Source: Oreohelix idahoensis
Lineage: Eukaryota; Mollusca; Gastropoda; Stylommatophora; Oreohelicidae
Assembly (NCBI GenBank): GCA_024509875.1
Contig: JAMPIV010019093.1
Coordinates: forward strand, 423,501 to 487,500
Reading direction: 5' to 3'
Length of the DNA stretch: 64,000 nt
Position 1 is the first letter of the stretch; the number at the start of each line of letters is the position of its first letter. The notes under the pieces are model-generated. The model did no database searches and was not told the DNA's origin. It saw nothing but the letters and a program-made list of their open reading frames with translations. Both the position numbers and the translations under genes were made by a program. This document shows, one piece after another, positions 10,804 to 21,079 of the stretch.

Positions 10804-11215
10804 ATTTCTTACTTACTCTTCCTAGGGTGTAGAGGTTTGCCAGAGAGAGCACTATACTATCCTATCAGCTGTCTTCTTCCTGAGTTCCATTCTAGTCCTC
10901 GGTCCTTCAGAGATTGTCTAATGTTGTCCTCCCAGCGGACTCTGTGTTGTCCTGGAGGTCTGGATCCCTGACTCTGGTTTCCCATTTTTGTTGTGGTAGC
11001 CAATTTCCCATTCTGCAGAAATGGCCAAACCATCATTACTGGGACTGCTCCACGCGTGTCTGCAGGGGTTGGGTTTTGAGGCCATGACATCGTCTGGTTG
11101 CGGACAATGTCTCTTCTTGTTACTTCAACCACCTGCCTCAGATATCTCATTTCTGAGGTTTGCTGGCTTTTGTAGGTTGTAGTCATTGTTCATAACTCAC
11201 ATCCATAAGTCAAGT
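10804..11215 (-). mobile_element. LINE B copy 2, 3' end
   Basis: Minus-strand translation includes MRYLRQVVEVTRRD and RVRWEDNIRQSLKDRGLEWN, the same C-terminus as the other two LINE B copies. The reversed TAAG-type tail lies at about 10804-10815. Same orientation as copies 1 and 3. Confidence 0.8.
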
Positions 11216-11339
11216 CTGGAACATAGTGCTTCGTGTCTAATTGCTGAAAAATTAAAGTTTACAAAAATGCTGTCATGAATTTCACCTCAAGTGAACCAGT
11301 TTTTCAAAGTGCATCCACTTGATTTTACCTGTCTTGCAG

Positions 11340-11423
11340 ACCGTCGATGAAGAACCTGTGTTTACAGATGAAGATTATCAAAGGTTCCTGGAGTCTCAAC
11401 ATGCTCAGCCTGGTGTAATTCAT
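11340..11423 (+). CDS. Nucleobindin, short acidic linker exon
   Basis: A 28-codon exon between a TCTTGCAG acceptor and a GTAAGT donor, phase 0 on both sides, so it joins the EF-hand exon and the Q-rich exon without a frame change. It encodes TVDEEPVFTDEDYQRFLESQ followed by HAQPGVIH. After the preceding 'EGWK' this gives the 'W(K/E)T.(D/E)...FT.E(D/E)' junction characteristic of nucleobindins just C-terminal to EF-hand 2. Although short, the splice sites, phase and family match make it convincing. A decayed sequence repeating 'ctgctcagtgtcatgctgaacatgg' lies in the intron right after it but is not coding. Confidence 0.82.
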
Positions 11424-11552
11424 GTAAGTAAACCTGCTCAGTGTCATGCTGAACATGGTGTATTTTGTGTAAGTGAACCTGTTTAATGTTCAGCCTCATG
11501 TTTTTAATATACTTAAACCTGTTTAATGCTCACAAGAGTAGCCTATCAGAAT

Positions 11553-12208
11553 AGCCTTCCCCAATTTAAACAACATCTGGAAATCTCAGCAGTAGAGTAT
11601 AAACAGTAAATTAAAAATGTACAAGAACTGTTTAATTTTTGAACATCAGTGTGGTGCAGAATGCTGGCAAGTAACAGAAAAGGAAATGTCTGAACTGTCC
11701 TCTTTGCACACAATCTCATCATCATCATCATGTGACATATTCTTTCCAGAACGTTGTCTCCATTACAGCTGCTCTGAACGCATCACGATTCTGGGCAAGT
11801 CGACCTGCACACAATCTACTTAAGGAAAATTCTTCAAATTTCGTGACCGAACATGATCACCAACCAAGAACTGCTAACGGGGAGCTACCAAGAAGACATG
11901 CACACAATCATAGCGGGTAGACGCTGGAATTGGGTTGGCCACATCCTCAGAAGAACCCTGACACCATCACCAGAACTGCCATGCTATGGACTCCAGAAGG
12001 AAAGCGAAAGCCAGGCCAGCCAAAAGCCACCTGGCTGAGAACTTTGGAGGCAGAGATGCTAAGCATCAACCAGAGCTGGGGCACCACACAAAGGATGGCA
12101 GCCGACCAAACAAAGTGGAAACAAATTTGTTGCTGCCCTACAAGATGCCATTAGGCGTGTGGTCACTGATTGTCAGTCATCGACCAAGGACCAAAGAAGA
12201 GGAGCTTC
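11553..12208 (+). mobile_element. LINE C copy 1, 3' end, interrupted by LINE J
   Basis: Remnants of the LINE C C-terminus: 'CGAECWQVTEKEMSELSS', then after an insertion 'NHNQELLTG..QEDMHTIIAGRRWNWVGHILRR', 'EGKRKPGQPKATWLRT' and 'MQ/LSINQSWGTTQRMAADQTKWKQ'. It ends near an AAAGAAGAGGAG tail. A LINE J scrap (11717-11805) splits it. Confidence 0.82.
11717..11805 (-). mobile_element. LINE J 3' scrap, 89 bp, inserted in LINE C
   Basis: Flanked by an exact 12-bp duplication TGCACACAATCT (11705-11716 and 11806-11817). It has the reversed (GAT)n tail on the left (CATCATCATCATCATG) and then matches the reverse complement of 8165-8262. An extreme 5' truncation, yet a bona fide insertion. Confidence 0.9.
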
Positions 12209-12428
12209 TAATATAATTTTTGTATTTACCATTTCCTGCATTATGTGCCAGAAATAGATATTATTTAAACTAGGAAGTCACTTTCAAGAAATCGCTGGGA
12301 AAGCTTTCTGCCTCTTGTCCTGGGAAGGCACAATTTCTCCTGTGTTCAGTGTCTTCCTTTCTATTCTCTTTGATCTTTGAAAAATACACACTTTTGCAAT
12401 GGTAAATAAATTTAAACTGTGAGTTGGT
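12209..12428. other. Spacer, nothing recognised
   Basis: AT-rich DNA between LINE C and the piggyBac relic. Confidence 0.4.
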
Positions 12429-12690
12429 TTAACAATGTAGCAGTCATAACGGCCGATGATCCGCCGTCATGTCTCATTCTGTGGTGTTACGGCCGGCTAA
12501 ATCGGCCGGCAGTAAAATCGTAATTACAAATGCGAATCGAAGTTTTTCCGTGTGCAAAGGGGAAATAACAATGATAAAAAGATTTCCCTTCAATTCTGGT
12601 GGTTCAGCGTGATGTAAATATGCGTTTGTATCCCTTTGATTTGCATTCAATCGGATCGAAATTTTTCTCAATTTTTTTTCGACTGCAATC

Positions 12691-13357
12691 ATGTCTGACA
12701 CTGTTGAAAGTTCATCAGGACTAGGAAATAAATTAGACCGTCATTATTTGAAATTTTTCAAATGGAAAATAATGATTCCGACGATGACTTTGTAGACATC
12801 CCACATGTCAGTGATGAAAAAAGACCGAGTAGTTGTGAAGATGAAACCAAACCTACCCCTGGGTCTAATGTTGTCACTGACCAATGTGGATGGCAAAAGG
12901 TGGACAGTGAAAACAGTAGACTATGATCTGATCTAAATTTTATTGTAAGAAATCCTTACAGCTCCCAAAATATAGGCTTGAAAAGGTGCACAGAGCCATT
13001 TCATTTTTTTCTTTGATTTTTGATGCTGAACTTATGAACAATGTGCTGCGAGAAACAAACCTCAAAATGCTCAACATTTCCTGGAATTGGAATCCACAGT
13101 TGCATATATGGAGGCACACCCTAACAGTCGGTACCATAAGATGGTATCACAATGGAGCAACTGAAAAAATACCTAGGCCTACTGCTAAATATGGGTCTTA
13201 TTGGTAAAAAAAAAAAAAACTTAGTGATCATTGGTCAAGTAGGCCTGCACTGTTGACTCCATTCTTCAATGACATGATGAGTTTCAATACTTTTTCACTC
13301 ATTCAAAGAATGCTGCATGTCAATGACATTACATTAGAAAAAGAGAATAAGATCAGG
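12691..13357 (+). pseudogene. piggyBac transposase N-terminal/core relic
   Basis: Begins MSDTVESSSGLGNKLD at an ATG. Disrupted frames then give HFFSLIFDAELMNNVLRETN, the 'FFD.E....I..ETN' block of the DDE_Tnp_1_7 domain, then MEQLKKYLGLLLNMGLIGKK-like and SLIQRMLHVNDITLEKENK, the 'YLGLLL.MGL..K' and 'F.LI.R.LHFND' blocks. Multiple frameshifts and a poly-A slip near 13206 break it. The C-terminal half with the remaining acidic residues and cysteine-rich domain is missing. Confidence 0.82.
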
Positions 13358-13742
13358 TAACTCTATCTGTATCTGTTAAGCCAATATCGTGAAGAAAAAC
13401 ACCAAGAAAAAGAACTAGTCAGTTGAAACATATAATCTTCTGTTGTCATTTTTGGAAGTGGGTAGAAAGGCTTTTTTTAGGTTACGAATGAAAAAAATTC
13501 ACCAAAATTACAGTTTTTATAATAAAAGCTTATAGCTATAAATTTTCTTAAATAATATTGTTTGCAGTGTCTGAAAAACTTATTCAGATGAGAAATAGAA
13601 CCAAACACTCAATGTGGGGGGTAGGTTGAAAGCTGATGAAGAGTTGCATAATTAATTGTATTCATTGTGTAAAGGTCAAGGTCACCATATATAATGCTCA
13701 GATACCTTGAAAATAGTACCATATGATTCCTTATCCAATATA

Positions 13743-16716
13743 ATAATAATAATAATAATAAATTCTTTAAGCACCAAACACGGCGCATAAGGCAGAAACC
13801 AGTGCTCTCCAGGTTGTACGTTGTGACGCCACTCCTCTTAGCTCTTGCACATTGTTTAATCCCAACGTTCTTCCTTCTCTTATTATTGTTCTTCTGAGTG
13901 TTTCTTTTGGTCTTCCTTTTTTCCTCTTACCCTCAGGAACCCAAGTGAGTGCCTGCAATGGTATTCTGTTGTTTTGCATTCGTAGGACATGACCGATATA
14001 TGACCATCGTCTTTTCCTTATATAGTTGGAGACATATTTCTGCCTAGAGTCTTCTCTTATTTGTCGATTAGTCTTGAATTCTTTCCAACTGATGTTCATG
14101 AGTTTTCTAAAACATTTGTTCTTGAATGTATTCAGCTTGTTCTCCAATGATTTTGTTATTTTCCAACTCTCACAGCCGAATGTTAACACTGAGATAACAT
14201 TTGAATTAAACAGACGAAGCTTGGTGTCGTGAAACATTCTAAATCCACATATATAAATTAAAAGGTAAATGTAAAGCCTAACACATAAATTCAATAAAAG
14301 GGACAGAAGAATGGTAAAGAACAGTGCCGTCACAATGACTGTACTCGAGATCCCCCTTTTTCTGCTTCGTCTGCATATTCTCACGCTTTCACGTTTACTA
14401 GTAAAGCCTACAGCAGCATACACGCGTTTCAACAAAACAATAAAACGTGTACTGTATTTCTAAGAAAACCTTGAGATAGACACACTGCGTAATGACCTAG
14501 ATTAATATTCCATTAATTTCATTTTATACACTACGTTAACATAAACGAAAGGACAAATGGAATTAAGAGAGAGAGAGGGCTGAACGGGGGGAACGCATGC
14601 AACACTAACACGCGTCTTGCGATATACAATTAATGCCACCCTCCCCGCGCGAAAGGCATGAAGCACTAGCTTTTTTTTTTTCAAATAGACAGTGATAAAA
14701 AACACTACAACTACGAGGGTTAGGTTTAAAAACCTGTAAAATCCTTATTAGGAAACATGACATTATACTGGTTTACGTTTGAAAGCCTGACAGTACAGCA
14801 GACACCCTAAAGTTTGGAAGTGAGGAGGTGGCAACAGCACGACTATCCTAGAAGAAAATACATATTTTGAACGCAGCCACTTAGCTCCCTTAAAACTTAT
14901 ATATTTGGGTGCCTCAGGACTTGCTGACAAAGAATATGTTATGTGTTACGCAAATAGTTTAGCAATTAACAAATTATAGCCATAATACTAGAGTGGTGCT
15001 GTCAGACAACACAGAATCATTTTTGCTCATAATGGCGTGTTTGAACAGTGTTTTAAAAAAAAATGAGGCCACCATGTTAAATCCGATTTGATTGGCGGGC
15101 AGTATATGTAAGGCGAAACACGATTAGTTGGACTGCAAATACAATTTTTGGTTGTTAGGGGAAACGTAGGAAGGATAAATTTTTTCAAAAGCTGTGTAAA
15201 CATGGCCCTATTGGCTAGACCCGTTGATATAGTCCATTAGGAGCGTCTGTTCAGTGCCACATTTTGAAATAAACTTACTAAGAAACAGTGCGTTGAGAGC
15301 CAGTGCATATTTTTCTAAATAAAAGCCTGGGACAGAGGCAGATCGAAATTGTGCCATATTCATCGCCAGTCAACGTATTTGTTTATTATTTCCATGAATT
15401 ATGGTAAGATTGACATATTTGATATCTTTTTGATGAAAATTGAATGTGAATTGATAATTTATGTCTGTATATGTGTGTGGTTCAGTAGCCAACATGAGGC
15501 AAAGCCTAGATATTGCTCCAACCTGAACAAAACTTGTCGGAGAGAAGTAGATCTGCATGGGATCGCCAAATAGTACACTGACACCTATCTTATTGTATAG
15601 AAGGACTTACAGCTGAAATTGCAGAGGCGTAGTAACCATTAGGGAGAAGAATACTGGTGTAAATTGTTTCAGATGAAGCTAGCAGTTGGCCTACCGCTCT
15701 GAACTCAGTGTTTGTTATGTATTGTGTTCAGTGTGGAAATAGATTATAAATTAGTTCTGAAGTAGGAGGTACAACCTTCTTGTTTCAGGGACCGTGGTCC
15801 TAAATTATTGAAGCAGCACCTGGTCTGAGTTTTGCTGAATCCAGAGACTGACAGCATACTCCTTGGCCCAGATAGCGACCAGTGAGGTGTCTCAAGAATA
15901 CAGTGAAGCCATCGAGCAGAGGAGACCTTTTCCTGCCGCCATCACGAAAGATAAGCTTCTGTGGCCAGAGCAGCTCAACATTATGTGCCCCTCTAAAATT
16001 TACATTATATTAAACACAGAGGGACAATAAATTGTTTTAAATGACAGGAACTGTGAACTTTTCCCAATACTATTTCCAAGATAATCAAACACTTGAAGTC
16101 ATGATGACAAACAACAATCTAGCTTGAAAAACAAAACCAGTATTATCTCATAGTACTACTTCTCCACTTACAGACATAGAATAATAATAATAAATACAAA
16201 GATCATATTTTTAAATTGTGTACATACAACTTGTGATTACATTTGATTGTGATTCCTGGTTCACTGTGTAGTTGAATCAGGATATCTATTATTGAAAGGA
16301 ATTAATACATATATATTTGAAACTTTAACACGTGACTCATTTAAGATAGTCTTATAGAGTGTTATGTGTGTGTGAGTGTCACAGTGTTGTAAAGTGTTGT
16401 GGAATAAATTAAATTGTTTATCTGTCTGTTGTTGTTGTGACTTACACTTCATCATTTTCATAACCCTAGACATTTAACGTAGTCATCACTATATTCCAGA
16501 ATAATTCTGACTGAGGTATAAATGTGGTAGCAAGTAAGGTTATCTGTAAAACACTCCACCTATTAGATACAGATACCTTCACAGCTGATCTCAGTCAGTA
16601 CACTAAGTCCCCTATAAATATTTATATCATCCCACTTTACCACACTTGGTACGTATATTCAATGATCGTAATTTCCAAATGTTAGATAATCTATTGAAGG
16701 CGCTAGCTGCCAAAGC
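13743..16716 (-). mobile_element. LINE A copy 2, split by a solo LTR
   Basis: Exact 12-bp duplication TTATCCAATATA (13731-13742 and 16717-16728). The left part (13743-14224) is the C-terminus, with the (TAA)n tail at 13743-13762; the right part (16650-16716) continues the LINE A sequence after the LTR. Protein blocks RLFNSNVISVLTFGCESWKI and YIGHVLRMQNNRIPL are nearly identical to copy 1 (8388-9516), so both insertions are fairly recent. Strongly 5'-truncated. Confidence 0.93.
14225..16644. mobile_element. Solo LTR, 2.4 kb
   Basis: Starts TGTCGTGAAACATT and ends CTTTACCACA (TG...CA) with a 5-bp duplication CTTGG at 14220-14224 and 16645-16649. The duplicated site and the contiguity of LINE A on both sides prove insertion. 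No internal coding region or second LTR is present, so it is read as a solo LTR left by recombination. ORFs of 60-75 codons inside have no recognisable similarity. Orientation is not established. Confidence 0.8.
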
Positions 16717-16936
16717 TTATCCAATATACTTTCAGAAAATGTATACTTATATGGACCTCTGACTTAATTTTCTATATGTTTCTGGTATTTTATTGGAACT
16801 AGTCAAAATTCTCAGAATAGCCATGACACCACAGAACAAATGCACTTGACAGTTGAAGGGTTAATAATTTAGTTTTATTTTATAAGAGCCATCCATTACT
16901 GATGATGCTGGAATTGTTGTCAGTTAGATCCAGATA

Positions 16937-17218
16937 GGGAGCCGTGGTAGCGCAGTGGTTAGTGCACTGACTTCCTAGCTTGGCGGTCCATGGTTTGATC
17001 CCCAGTTGAGGTGGGATTTTTTTAGACCGCAAACGGCTCCAGGGTCGACCCAGCCTCATGAATTGGGTACCAGAACAACTCTGGGAAGGTTAAGGCGGCC
17101 GGCGTAATGCTGACCACATCACCCCTAGTGTGCCGATGGTCAAGAAAATACAGGCCTAACACTGTCAGTCTGTCAGTCATTGGGTGGTTTGGGGGTCTGT
17201 TAAATTTGTCTGCCTCCT
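16937..17218 (+). mobile_element. tRNA-derived SINE
   Basis: The 5' head GGGAGCCGTGGTAGCGCAGT has a pol III A box (TAGCGCAGTGG, 16948-16958) and a B box (GGTTTGATCCC, 16992-17002) about 34 bp apart, as in tRNA genes. A conserved-looking central part follows (GCGTAATGCTGACCACATCA). The 3' end runs up to the reversed GAA tail of a LINE C copy and is not sharply defined. Only one copy is present in this window. Confidence 0.8.
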
Positions 17219-17366
17219 GTCTTCTTCTTCTTCTTCTTCTTCGATCCTTAACCACCGACCGTCAAAGCAGTCAGTGGCCATCACGCCTAGTGGCGTCTTG
17301 TAGGGCAACAACAAATTGATTCCACTTTGCACGGTCGGTGGCCATCCTTCGTACAGTGCCCCAACT
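17219..17366 (-). mobile_element. LINE C copy 2, 3'-terminal fragment
   Basis: The minus strand gives SWGT-like 'RVGALYEGWPPTVQSGINLL' in one frame, the same segment seen in other LINE C copies, ending in a (GAA)n tail (TTCTTCTTC at 17219-17241 on +). About 148 bp, heavily 5'-truncated. Confidence 0.82.
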
Positions 17367-17449
17367 CTGGTACGAGCCACAGACTCCGAATGTCCATCCC
17401 GCAGCAAAGTTTGTTCATTTGATGTTGTTTCCGTAACTTCCTTATTTTT

Positions 17450-17640
17450 TTTACATAGACAGGGGTGTCAGCCCTATGCTAAAACCCCCAACCTGGAGGA
17501 CCAGGGTACCAGCTTTTGTCTGACCCCTACCCACACAGACCAGTCCAGCTTGGTTGAACCTACCAGGAGTAAAACTCCCACTGGCATAGCTCTGGGGATT
17601 GTCAGGGTACGCAAGCTGCCATACCGCTACAAGGTATAGG
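17450..17640 (-). repeat. Fragment of LINE F-type 5' region
   Basis: The + strand segment CCAGGAGTAAAACTCCCACT with GGCATAGCTC and flanking sequence aligns with 23990-24110 in the 5' region of LINE F, in the same orientation, moderately diverged. Confidence 0.7.
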
Positions 17641-18321
17641 TACCATTGATGGCAGCTGCCTCCTGTAGTACTCTGTAATCTCTTCCGTCCCGTATGGTCT
17701 GTAGTTTTGTTATCTTGTTCATTTCATTTACTGGTGTTGATTTAATTGCTCCAGTAATGATTCTCTCTGCCTGGTTTTATGTTTTGGTTGTTCTATCAAA
17801 GTTTGATTTTGAGGCAGTTGCCCAGGCTAGCTTTCCATATTCCAGTGCCGGACAGACATGTGTATAACTATTTCAGAATTTGGTGATCTGCACCTCAGGT
17901 AGTTCCTACTAGTTTCTTCATTAGAATTATTCTCTGTTTAGCTTGCACTTATCAGTTTGATTTTTCCATGTTAGTCTGCTGTCCATTGTGATTCCAAGGT
18001 ATGTGGGATTGTTGTCTTCTGGCAACACATGTCCATTTAGTTTCATTATGACTTTCTACTCCTTGTTTGAGAGTGTAAAAACCGTACATGTTTTTTTTTT
18101 TTTCTCATTTATGTTTAGAAGCCATTTCCTGCATCAATTTGTCTAGTTTTTGTAAGGCTTCCTGCATCCCACAGTTTGCTGTTTTCATATTTTCGTTAGC
18201 TACCCATAGTACTAGGTCATCAGCATACAGTGAACTGTTGACCCTCTTTGGTAGTTTGTCTATTATGTCATTGATGTAGATCAAGAACAGTGTAGGAGAG
18301 ATATAAGTATTTAAATAAATA

Positions 18322-18767
18322 ACTTACTTACTTACTTAGTCGTTCCCCTTCTACCGTGAGGTGTAGAGGTTTGGAAGAGAGAGCGCCAGACTATCCTATC
18401 GGCTGTCTTCCTCCTGGCCTGGTTCCATTCTAGTCCTCGGTCCTTCAAAGATTGTCTAATGTTGTCCTCCCAGCGGACTCTGGGTCGTCCTGGGGGTCTG
18501 GATCCTTGGCTCTTTGTTTCCCATGCTTGTCGTGGTAGCCGATCTTCTCCCATTCTGCAGACATGGCCAAACCATCTTAGTTGGGACTGTTCTACTTGGG
18601 TCTGCAGGGGGTGGGATTTAAGGCCTTGACGTATCGTCTGGTCTCTTCTTGTTACTTCAACCACCTTCCTCAGATACCTCATTTCTGAGGTTTGGATCTG
18701 GCTTTTGTGGGTTGTAGTCATTGCCCATGACTCGCATCCATATGTCAAGACTGGGACATAGGTGGAG
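18322..18767 (-). mobile_element. LINE B copy 3, 3' end inserted in Penelope
   Basis: 446 bp. Minus strand encodes MTYGCESWAMTTTHKSQIQT, EMRYLRKVVEVTRRD, LRWFGHVCRMGEDRLPRQAW and RVRWEDNIRQSLKDRGLEWN, a long intact open stretch (138 codons, 18332-18748). It ends in a (TAAG)n tail at 18322-18337. Flanked by TAAATAAATA (18312-18321 and 18768-18777); this duplication is AT-rich and so slightly less certain. Best-preserved LINE B copy. Confidence 0.85.
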
Positions 18768-19420
18768 TAAATAAATATAACGGTATTTAATCAGTTTTAC
18801 AAATTACGGTTCACAAGAAACAAGGGACGTTTCGGGTTTTACCCTTCGTCAGCCACAAACAGGTGACAAAGACAAAAATTACATATAGGTGCTACAAAAC
18901 TATACGATGATGAGAAATATACAACAAATGGGCGATACAAGCAGATGGAAAAAGTGATGAGAGAAAAAAAGAACAATAATAATACAAGAATACCGTAAAA
19001 TCTAAAAGAAATACTGAAACAAGAAAGTAAATAATCAACGAAACGAAAAAAAGAAGAATAAACAAAACTGTGGAACTCGTAAAAGTTAGCTTAGCTCGAT
19101 CCAAAGAATCTGTGGAAGAAAGCGGTAGTCTCTTGTCACAGAAATCACAAGGAAGTGACGTACGATAGCGACTTCTTCTTCTTCTTGCGATCGCATCTTT
19201 GATGATTACACCGTCAGACGAGTTCTCATGATGAATTCGACTGTTGTTTGAAGTTCCTCTTTAACTCCATATAGCTTTGAGTTTAGTGTTGAGTCATTGG
19301 GCCAGTATATCTTTCTTAACTGGTCATTGTAGAACATGCTCAGCAGTTTGTTCGTTTAATCCACATGTGCACAGTGGTGAAGCAGACAATCGTAGCTTGT
19401 GCATGTGTTTATTCAGTTTG

Positions 19421-21079
19421 TTATGCCCTGTCCTGAGTCGAAAAATAGTTGTCTGTCCCTGCCGGTCGAGAGTGTGATAGTCGTCTTTGGGTTGGTTCTG
19501 TTCTCTTCTGATAGTCTGGATAGCTCTCTTTTTTCTCAAAGTATGTGACTTCATTATCTTCTTGTTCACATTCTCCTCCCTTTTTTGCAAGTTTATCTGC
19601 CTTTTCATTTCCGGGTACACCACAATGAGATGGTACCCACTGAAGTATGGTTCTCTTTTTGGCAGCTACCTTGTTTAGTTCATTTCTCAGATGCGGGAGT
19701 TTACCACCCTTGAGAGCTTGCAGGACAGACAGTGCATCTGTGAGGATGACTACCTGGTGGCAGTCAGAGTTGGTGTTATAAATCATATTTGCAGCTTGCT
19801 CTAGAGCTTGAACCTCAGCTGTATAGTTGGAACAGAATTTACCAGTGGGAATGTGCCTAGTCTCATAGTGGTTGTCAGGATATGAGATAAAGATACCGGC
19901 ACCTCCATTCCTAACAGCATTAGTTGCTGATCCATCTGTATAGGCATGTATCCATGATTGATCGGGATAGCTTTCTTGGATCATACTCAATGTAGCAGTT
20001 CGTTTTTGCAGATCATTATACTCACATCCACTTGTGAGACCACTGACTGTTGTATTAATTTGGAGGGCACTGCTGGCCTGCTCCCATGGTACAGGGTATA
20101 GGGTGGGCTTCAGTGGTGTTGTCTTCATGGATAGGTCTTCTTGATGCTGTCTTATAAGTCTTTTCCCCCGATGCACAAAGCTGCTACGCTTTAGACGTCC
20201 CAATGCCAGATCATCTAGTCTTGCCTTCATTGGGTGCATTGGCATACTGTTGTACTTTTCCATCTGGATCATGGTTTTTGTGTCTCTTCTATGGGACAAT
20301 GTCTGTAATCCAGCAACCTTCTGCATCTCTGTTATTGGTGTAGTTTTCATGGCTCCTGTAATGAGCCTGAGAGCTTGATTTTGCACCTTGTCCAAAGACT
20401 GCAGATGTGAGTTAGCAGCTGATGACCATGCTGCTGAGCTAAACTCTAAGTGTGGTCTTATTACTCCATTATAAATCTTCTTTAGATTTCGTTCATTTGC
20501 TCCCCAGTTGGTACCTGCTAATTTTCTGAGTATGCCTAGTCGTCTTCGGGCCTTTCCTTCTGCATTTTCAATATGCTTATTCCATGTAAGCCTTTGGTCA
20601 AATGTCACCCCAAGATAGGTGGGGTAGCTTTCTTCCTTGATCTCGGTTGTCCCTAGGTGTATGTTAGCTGATTTGTCCTTGGGGGCGAGGGAGAACAGTG
20701 TTGTGGAGGTTTTGTCTGTGTTTATTGTGATAAGCCATTTCTCTGCCCATGACACTAGCATGTCTGCTGCCCGCTGCATTCTATAATTTGCTGTGGTGAC
20801 ATTTTCATCAGCGCACCAGAGTACTAGGTCATCTGCATATAAGGCAGCTTTAACTCCTGCAGGGAGATCTTTCACCAGGTCATTGATGTAAACAAGGAAG
20901 AGTGTTGGGGAAATTACTCCTCCTTGAGGTACCCCCTGATGGAGCAACACTTTTCTGCTCTGCAGACCGTCAAGAGTGACTCTAGTTCTCCTGTTATGCA
21001 AGTATGACTGGATCCATTTCATCATGTTGCCTTGGATTCCACTTCTCCTAAGTTTTGCAATGAGGCCATCTTTCCACAC
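19421..21079 (-). pseudogene. LINE F ORF2, RT C-terminal half plus RNase H
   Basis: 552 codons open. Reverse transcriptase blocks: HQGVPQGGVISPTLFLVYIN, then the catalytic YADDLVLW, and 'YLGVTFDQRLTWNKHIENA'. RNase H follows: IHAYTDGSATNAVRNGGAGI, 'YTAEVQALEQA', 'VVILTDALSVLQAL' and 'LQWVPSHCGVPGNEKADKLA', with all expected acidic positions visible. A frame change near 19500 moves the remaining C-terminus to another frame (TTIFRLRTGHNKLNKHMHKL, then CTCGLNEQTAEHVLQ), and the CP after 'LQ' seems lost. RNase H places it with I/Nimb/Jockey-superfamily LINEs rather than RTE. It joins the upstream half through a one-base loss near 21082. Confidence 0.92.

Larger units (their letters stand above)
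5570..11339 (+). other. Nucleobindin intron, 5.8 kb, filled with TE fragments
   Basis: Starts GTAAGT and ends TCTTGCAG. It holds LINE 3' ends, an hAT relic, LINE A and two LINE B tails. Outside those entries, 5590-5880 and 9830-10040 show no coding or repeat signal. Confidence 0.8.
12433..16860 (+). mobile_element. piggyBac-like element, interrupted by LINE A
   Basis: Left boundary candidate is TTAA at 12429-12432, right boundary TTAA at 16861-16864, the piggyBac target site. The interior carries a transposase relic at 12691-13357. Subtracting the 2.97-kb LINE A insertion (13743-16716) plus its 12-bp target duplication leaves about 1.4 kb, so the element is internally deleted. The outer ends are only weakly similar to each other, so boundaries are tentative; the transposase identity is firmer. 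Confidence 0.62.
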
